Source: CAYHCE01 sp964355015 (lineage in GTDB: Bacteria; Cyanobacteriota; Cyanobacteriia; PCC-6307; Cyanobiaceae). Taken from it: DNA of 9,883 nucleotides. The notes under the pieces were generated by a model, which was not told where the DNA came from, searched no databases, and saw only the letters and a list, made by a program, of their open reading frames with translations. Made by a program: the position numbers and the translations under genes. Below are positions 5,707 through 9,883 of the stretch, piece by piece; the first letter of the stretch is position 1, and every line of letters begins with the position of its first letter. The stretch is taken from assembly GCA_964355015.1 (NCBI GenBank), contig CAYHCE010000065.1, forward strand, positions 1 through 9,883, read 5' to 3'.

Positions 5707-6825
5707 ATGGTCAGCCTCTCGATCGCCAACACGATCACCGACCTCATCCAGGGGGATGTGCGCGAACACCTGCCTCTGGAGCGCATCCCTCTCGACGGCG
5801 ACGTGCTCGGCCTCGGCACCACCACCAGCCTCGACAACGGCGAACTCACCTTCCTGCACGACCCCGCCGCCGATCGGACGCGGATCTACAAGTGCCAGTC
5901 GCTGGACGGTGGCATCCGGATCCTGCACAGCGGCGAAGACAGCGCTCACTTCCCCTATGTGTGCTTCAGCGGTGATGCCACCGCGCTGCGGCAGCCGGTC
6001 GAGCCGGCCAGCCTCGGCCCCGGCGAGGGAAGGCCCCTGCAGGAACTGGTGAGCCGGGCGATCGAGGATCTGATCGCGGCGGGGCGGATGGAGCCGGCTC
6101 CGATCGTGGGGCTGCGGCTTCAGGCCAGCTGGACAAGCCTGGTGATCACGGTGGCCTCCAAGCTCTGCATGGGCCAGCAACGCCGCAACCCGAGCGCCAG
6201 CCCCGGGGGCGCGGCGGAGACGGGCGCCAGCCTCTACGACAGCCTGCAGCACTACCGCCTCGCGGCAGTCGACCCCGGCGATCCCGGCGATCCGATCCGT
6301 TTCCTCGGCACCAGCCTCCAGTGGGACTGCTGCGGCTTCTGGGACACCCGGCCCGAGACGGGCCGGGTCACCGTGCCGGTGGCGGGAGCCCATCTGCATC
6401 TGCACGGCTGCAGCACCGACCTGCGCCATGGCGGCCACCTGCACCATGAGCATCCCGGCACCCGGCTGCTGCGGCTGGAGTCCCTGGCGCTCTATCCGCT
6501 GCAGGATCTGCAGACTCTCGGCTCCGATCTGGCGGTCGAGGGGCTCAGCTTCTCCGGCGGGGTGCTGCGCTTCCGCGTCGCCAACCAGGGCGGCATGGAT
6601 GTGAGCGATCTGGGTGTGGCGGTGGTGATCGACGATCGCTACACGGGCCATCGTTACCTGCGCCTGCCCTGGCTGGCCGCAGGGGCCGCCCAGGAGTTCG
6701 CCCTGTCGCTCGATCTGGAGCCCGGCAGCCACGACCTGCTCGTGCTGGCCGATCCTGAACGCCATGTGCTGGAGCCGCAGGCCCAGCGGGCGAACAATGG
6801 GGCCCGCCTGCGGATCGTGCTCTGA
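5707..6825 (+). CDS. Acetolactate-decarboxylase-like protein fused to a CARDB-like domain
   Basis: This encodes 372 residues from ATG 5707. Residues about 1-265 resemble alpha-acetolactate decarboxylase (AlDC), which turns acetolactate into acetoin using a His-bound zinc. The pattern GDVLGLGTTTSLDNGELTFL (31-50) matches the AlDC GDFGLGTFNGLDGEM strand, with Glu46 as the matching acid. GLRLQ with Arg137 fits the AIRIDG strand. GAHLHLHGCSTDLRHGGH (227-244) matches the zinc motif HLH followed by GGH, with His231, His233 and His244 in ungapped spacing. Residues about 273-372 look like a CARDB adhesion-type beta domain: DLAVEGL, VANQGG, a G-S-H-D turn, and a final EPQAQRANN. The usual C-terminal catalytic Glu of AlDC is not obvious, so activity is uncertain. 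No signal peptide is seen. The gene sits 20 nt after YciI and 29 nt before the deacetylase-like gene. Confidence 0.7.
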   Translation: MVSLSIANTITDLIQGDVREHLPLERIPLDGDVLGLGTTTSLDNGELTFLHDPAADRTRIYKCQSLDGGIRILHSGEDSAHFPYVCFSGDATALRQPVEPASLGPGEGRPLQELVSRAIEDLIAAGRMEPAPIVGLRLQASWTSLVITVASKLCMGQQRRNPSASPGGAAETGASLYDSLQHYRLAAVDPGDPGDPIRFLGTSLQWDCCGFWDTRPETGRVTVPVAGAHLHLHGCSTDLRHGGHLHHEHPGTRLLRLESLALYPLQDLQTLGSDLAVEGLSFSGGVLRFRVANQGGMDVSDLGVAVVIDDRYTGHRYLRLPWLAAGAAQEFALSLDLEPGSHDLLVLADPERHVLEPQAQRANNGARLRIVL

Positions 6826-6854
6826 ACGCAGTCGGCTTCTGCTCGACTGGACCC

Positions 6855-7817
6855 ATGGCTGACCCCACTGGCCTCGTCTTCGATGACGCCTACCGGCAGC
6901 ACCGCACCGGCGCGGGCCACCCCGAAAGCCCCGAGCGCGTCGTCGCGGTGCGCGCCGGGCTGGAGCAGGCCGGCCTGCTCGAACGCTGCCTGCCCATCAC
7001 GCCCAGGCCTGCCAGCGACGCCGATCTGCTGCGCTGCCACACTCCCGCCTACCTCGACACGGTGCGGCGGGACATCGCCAGCGGCGCCAGCCAGCTCTCC
7101 ACCGGCGACACGCCCCTGTCGCCGCGTTCGGAAGCGATCGCCCGACTGGCCGCGGGCGGTCTGCTGGCCGCACTGGACCTGCTGCAGACGGGCCAGGTGC
7201 GCAATGCCTTCGCGGTGGTGCGCCCCCCCGGCCATCACGCCACGGCCTCCTGCGGGATGGGCTTCTGTATCTACAACTCCGTCGCCATCGCGGCCCGCTA
7301 CGCCCAGGCGATCCATGGCATCGAGCGTGTGCTGATCGTCGACTGGGACGTGCACCACGGCAATGGCACCCAGGCGATCTTCGAAGCCGATCCGAGCGTG
7401 CTGGTGTTCAGCACCCACCAGCGACCGCTCTACCCGGGCACCGGGGCCGCCGGCGAACGGGGCATCGGCGCGGGCGAGGGCTTCACGATCAACTGCCCGT
7501 TCCCGGCGGGAGCCGGCGGGCCCGATCTGCTCAGGGTCTACCGGGAGGTGCTGGTCCCGGCCGCGGCCGCTTTCGCCCCCCAGCTCGTGCTGGTTTCGGC
7601 CGGGTTCGATTCCCGCCGCGGCGACCCCCTCGGCGGCTTCCGCCTCAGCGACGCCGACTTCGGCGCGCTCACCCACTGCGTCTGTGGCATCGCCGCACGC
7701 CATGCCGGCGGGCGGGTGCTCTCCAGCCTGGAGGGGGGGTACGCCCTTGCGGGTCTGGCCTCGGCGGCGGCGGCCCATGTGCAGGCGCTGCAGAGCTCGG
7801 CCGGCGTTCGGCACTGA
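6855..7817 (+). CDS. Histone-deacetylase-like amidohydrolase (AcuC/AphA superfamily)
   Basis: This encodes 320 residues from ATG 6855. All signatures of the zinc-dependent arginase/deacetylase fold are present: GHPESPERV near the N-terminus, PPGHH with His127-His128 as the general acid/base pair, and DWDVHHGNGTQ with zinc ligands Asp165 and His167. SAGFDSRRGDPLGG supplies the third ligand Asp252, and EGGY supplies the transition-state Tyr296. Such proteins remove acetyl or other acyl groups from lysine, polyamines or related amines in the cytoplasm. Length fits class II-like bacterial enzymes. The set includes proteins named acetoin utilisation AcuC, which act by deacetylating acetyl-CoA synthetase. 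It follows the AlDC-like gene by 29 nt and appears to end the plus-strand transcript. The substrate is not predictable here. Confidence 0.93.
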   Translation: MADPTGLVFDDAYRQHRTGAGHPESPERVVAVRAGLEQAGLLERCLPITPRPASDADLLRCHTPAYLDTVRRDIASGASQLSTGDTPLSPRSEAIARLAAGGLLAALDLLQTGQVRNAFAVVRPPGHHATASCGMGFCIYNSVAIAARYAQAIHGIERVLIVDWDVHHGNGTQAIFEADPSVLVFSTHQRPLYPGTGAAGERGIGAGEGFTINCPFPAGAGGPDLLRVYREVLVPAAAAFAPQLVLVSAGFDSRRGDPLGGFRLSDADFGALTHCVCGIAARHAGGRVLSSLEGGYALAGLASAAAAHVQALQSSAGVRH

Positions 7818-7818
7818 G

Positions 7819-7850
7819 GGCCAGCATCAGGCGGCCCCTCGGGCCTGGCC
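7819..7850. terminator. GC-rich hairpin between convergent genes
   Basis: GGCCAG (7819-7824) pairs with CTGGCC (7845-7850). Within it, GGCCC (7833-7837) pairs with GGGCC (7841-7845) around a CTC loop, or CAGGC (7828-7832) pairs with GCCTG (7843-7847); these overlap and exclude each other. It lies just after the deacetylase stop (7815-7817) and just beyond the PilZ stop (7855-7857). There is no T-run on either strand, so termination is plausible by position only. Confidence 0.35.
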
Positions 7851-7854
7851 TGCT

Positions 7855-8244
7855 TCATTCCCACGGCAGCCTGGGAGTGGAAGCCCCGGTTCTGGACTGC
7901 ACGGACTGGAGGTTCACCCCGGCAACGGTGACCCAGTCGCGGTACTCGACCCAGACCACACCGCACTGAATCACGCAGGTCGTCGTGTCGTCTTCGCCCT
8001 CCAGTTCGATGGTCAGGGCGTCATGCAGCTTCGGGACTGGGCCCGGATGAACGGCGATCCGCATCCCACCTGTCGACACCTCGACCACTTCCAGGGCGAT
8101 GGGATCGGGTGTATCCGAGCTGTCGATCCTGACGATGAAGCCTCTGGGGAGATCGGTGCGATCGAGCCGTCGCCGCTCCGACCGGCGGCGTTCGTCAAGG
8201 GCCGTCCAGTCCTGCCAGAGAGAGCCGTAATCGTGTTCATTCAT
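7855..8244 (-). CDS. PilZ domain protein, putative c-di-GMP receptor
   Basis: This encodes 129 residues. ATG 8244 is chosen because a strong AGGAGA ribosome site lies 9 nt upstream, one of the few clear ones in the window; the longer open frame to 8376 overlaps the EAL gene. The region RRRSERRRLDR (20-29) supplies the RxxxR motif and VVEVSTGGMRI (53-63) the second c-di-GMP loop. In that loop the usual Asp/Asn is Glu55, with Ser57 and Gly60 kept in the canonical spacing. VVWVEYRDWVTVAGVNL (97-112) matches the closing strands of a PilZ barrel. Such proteins bind cyclic di-GMP and pass the signal to motility, pili or polysaccharide systems. The gene is 47 nt downstream of the EAL gene on the same strand, so signal turnover and response are probably co-expressed. 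Confidence 0.82.
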   Translation of the reverse strand: MNEHDYGSLWQDWTALDERRRSERRRLDRTDLPRGFIVRIDSSDTPDPIALEVVEVSTGGMRIAVHPGPVPKLHDALTIELEGEDDTTTCVIQCGVVWVEYRDWVTVAGVNLQSVQSRTGASTPRLPWE

Positions 8245-8291
8245 ATCTACGTTCTCCTTTCGCCAAGCGTACTGACCCTTGAGGTTTCTGT

Positions 8292-9883
8292 TCAGGCAGG
8301 TCTCGCTCGCCGTTCGGCCGGGATCAGCGCCAGCGGCATGGCGGCGCCGAACAACAGCCCCTGGCCATGCTTCCATCCCTGCGCGTTCAGCAGGGCCGCC
8401 TCGATGGGGGTTTCCACTCCTTCTGCGACGCTGTCGATCTCGAGGCCTTCCGCCACACCCAGCAGTGCCTTGGCCAGCCGCACACTCTTGAAGTGGCCGG
8501 CCGCCAGGCCCGTGGTGATCGATCTGTCGAGCTTCAGGCCGGCGATCGGCAGATCGCGCAGATGGCTGATCGAGGAGTAACCGGTGCCGAAGTCGTCGAC
8601 ATACCAGCGGACACCAAGAGCGGCAAGCTGCAGGATGCTCATCTGAATCGGCTCGGTGATTCTGAGAACGGCTGTTTCCGTGATCTCCAGATGCAGGCGG
8701 CTCGGCGTCACGTCAGCTGCAGCCAGAGTTTCTGCCACCGCTGTTGCATAGTCATTCCGTAACAGGCTTCGGGCTGATACGTTCACGGCGATGCTGATCG
8801 ATTCGTGCAACCGGGCCAGGGCAGCAATGGCCTGGGCCAGCACGCTCGCATCGATCAGGGTGATCTGGTGGCTCCGATCGGCGATCGGCAGGAAGATGCC
8901 GGGATCGATCGTTTTTCCATCCGCCCGTAGCCAGCGGACCAGAGCCTCATAGCCGACGACAGCATCGGTCTCCAGAGAGACGATCGGCATGAACCAGGCC
9001 ACGAACTCCTGCTCCGCCAGCCCGACGCGGATCTCGTCCTGCAGGGTCAGCTCGCGCCGCGCCGCGCCGGCCAGCTCGGCATCGACGAACGCATGACGAT
9101 CGCGGCCGTCGGCCTTGGCCAGCCGCATCGCCAGGCTGGCGTCGCGCAGCAGATCGTGGGAATCGTCGCCCTGCCGCCCCGTGGCGATCCCGATGCTGAC
9201 CGTGGGATCGATGCGGGTGTCGTCGAGAACAACGGCTCCCTGACAGGCCAGGCGGATCCGGTCTGCGGCCAGGCTGGCGTCGACGCCACTGCTGAGCCCC
9301 GGCAGAACCACGATGAACTCATCCCCCGTACTGCGCCCCACCCGCCCGGAACTGCCGACGGCCCTGGTGATTCGTGCGGCGATCGTGGTGATCAACTGAT
9401 CCCCGGCGGCATGGGTGAGGGCATCGTTCACCCGTGTCAGGCCATCCAGGCCGATGTTGAGCACGGCCAGGATCACCAGGCTTTCCCCGTGCTGATCAAG
9501 CGCCTTCTGGAGGGCGGCCAGGGTGCTGGCGCGCGTGGCGAGGCCCGTGAGCGGGTCCCGGTGCTCCGCCCGCACCAGCCTGAGGCGCCCGTCGATCTCC
9601 GGCTGGATGTCATGCCAACGCCCCACCCAGCCGCTGACGACACCATCGGCATCGAACAGCGGCCGTGTCGTGACGGACAGCCAGCGGCTCCCTCCCCGGG
9701 CCTTCAGGAAGCGGGCTTCGAAGCAGGCGGGCACCCCCTGCCTGACCTGCAGGATGATCGCCTCCATTCTCCAGCGATCGTCCGGAAGGATGAACTCGTT
9801 GAAGCGCCGGCCGACCATCCACACCGCCTTGAAGCCCAGCAGAGAATGGACCGACGGTGATACCCATTCGAACCGCATCTCGC
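8292..9883 (-). CDS. PAS-GGDEF-EAL protein, likely c-di-GMP phosphodiesterase (N-terminus cut off)
   Basis: At least 530 residues are visible and the frame stays open at the window edge, so the true start is outside; residue numbers here count from the Met at 9878. Residues 1-92 are the end of a PAS/PAC sensor domain (WVSPSVHSLLGF, then WLSVTTRPLFDADG). Residues about 105-268 form a GGDEF domain beginning DPLTGLATR, but its signature reads TGDEF (184-188). The first metal-binding Asp is replaced by Gly143 (LNIGLDGLTRVND), and no RxxD inhibitory site precedes it. Residues about 275-515 form an EAL domain with all usual catalytic residues: Glu311 (EALVRW), Asn366, Glu398, Asp428-Asp429 (DDFGTGYSS), Lys449 and Glu486 (AEGVET). 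The protein should hydrolyse c-di-GMP, with the GGDEF part perhaps sensing GTP. It precedes the PilZ gene. Confidence 0.92.
   Translation of the reverse strand, partial: EMRFEWVSPSVHSLLGFKAVWMVGRRFNEFILPDDRWRMEAIILQVRQGVPACFEARFLKARGGSRWLSVTTRPLFDADGVVSGWVGRWHDIQPEIDGRLRLVRAEHRDPLTGLATRASTLAALQKALDQHGESLVILAVLNIGLDGLTRVNDALTHAAGDQLITTIAARITRAVGSSGRVGRSTGDEFIVVLPGLSSGVDASLAADRIRLACQGAVVLDDTRIDPTVSIGIATGRQGDDSHDLLRDASLAMRLAKADGRDRHAFVDAELAGAARRELTLQDEIRVGLAEQEFVAWFMPIVSLETDAVVGYEALVRWLRADGKTIDPGIFLPIADRSHQITLIDASVLAQAIAALARLHESISIAVNVSARSLLRNDYATAVAETLAAADVTPSRLHLEITETAVLRITEPIQMSILQLAALGVRWYVDDFGTGYSSISHLRDLPIAGLKLDRSITTGLAAGHFKSVRLAKALLGVAEGLEIDSVAEGVETPIEAALLNAQGWKHGQGLLFGAAMPLALIPAERRARPA

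Noticed and set aside
5476..6765. Long minus-strand open frame opposite the AlDC-like gene
   Set aside because: Low-complexity composition typical of an antisense shadow in GC-rich DNA; the plus strand carries recognisable motifs.
2499..7141. GCGATCGC octamers (HIP1) at 2499 and 7134 as functional sites
   Set aside because: Both are inside coding sequence; HIP1 is a genome-wide cyanobacterial word, useful for guessing the host but not as a local element.
7363..8580. 405-residue plus-strand frame overlapping the deacetylase, PilZ and EAL genes
   Set aside because: It crosses three well-supported genes and shows no domain pattern.

Overview
The window looks like chromosome from a GC-rich cyanobacterium, most likely a Cyanobium/Synechococcus-type picocyanobacterium. 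The grounds are high GC with many GATCG-containing words, two perfect GCGATCGC octamers (2499-2506 and 7134-7141), weak or missing Shine-Dalgarno sequences, and the style of several proteins. This assignment is an inference. No rRNA, tRNA, CRISPR array, transposase or phage gene was seen.

Left part (1-2962, all minus strand). Reading leftwards there is a DUF389 membrane protein, a bestrophin-like four-helix membrane protein, a small three-helix membrane protein, and the first 24 codons of an arylsulfatase. A good sigma70-type promoter (TTGGCA, 17 nt, TAAAAT) lies in the 338-bp gap before the sulfatase. Base composition is clearly lower in GC from 1 to about 1860 (hand-counted lines: 47% at 181-240, 57% at 1201-1260) than beyond it (72% at 2701-2760). 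The sulfatase and its two membrane-protein neighbours may therefore have been acquired together.

Middle part (3221-7817, plus strand). A transglutaminase-like protein has Ser at the usual catalytic His position. Its stop codon lies in a strong hairpin. Next is a short MgtE-type transporter with CBS domains and the membrane domain but no N-terminal domain. An intergenic stretch then holds a minus-strand-oriented intrinsic terminator with no matching gene, and an HLR1/RpaB-like half-site. It is followed by three closely spaced genes: a YciI-family protein, an acetolactate-decarboxylase-like protein fused to a CARDB-like domain, and a class II histone-deacetylase-like (AcuC/AphA-type) amidohydrolase.

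Right part (7855-9883, minus strand). A PAS-GGDEF-EAL protein, cut by the window end, lies 47 nt upstream of a PilZ protein with a strong ribosome binding site. The GGDEF domain has lost key residues while the EAL domain keeps all of them. The pair is therefore probably a c-di-GMP phosphodiesterase followed by a c-di-GMP receptor.

The most unusual items are the acetolactate-decarboxylase-like/CARDB fusion next to the deacetylase-like enzyme, the sulfatase-linked membrane gene set, the orphan minus-strand terminator, and the altered active-site or pore residues in the transglutaminase, MgtE and GGDEF proteins.
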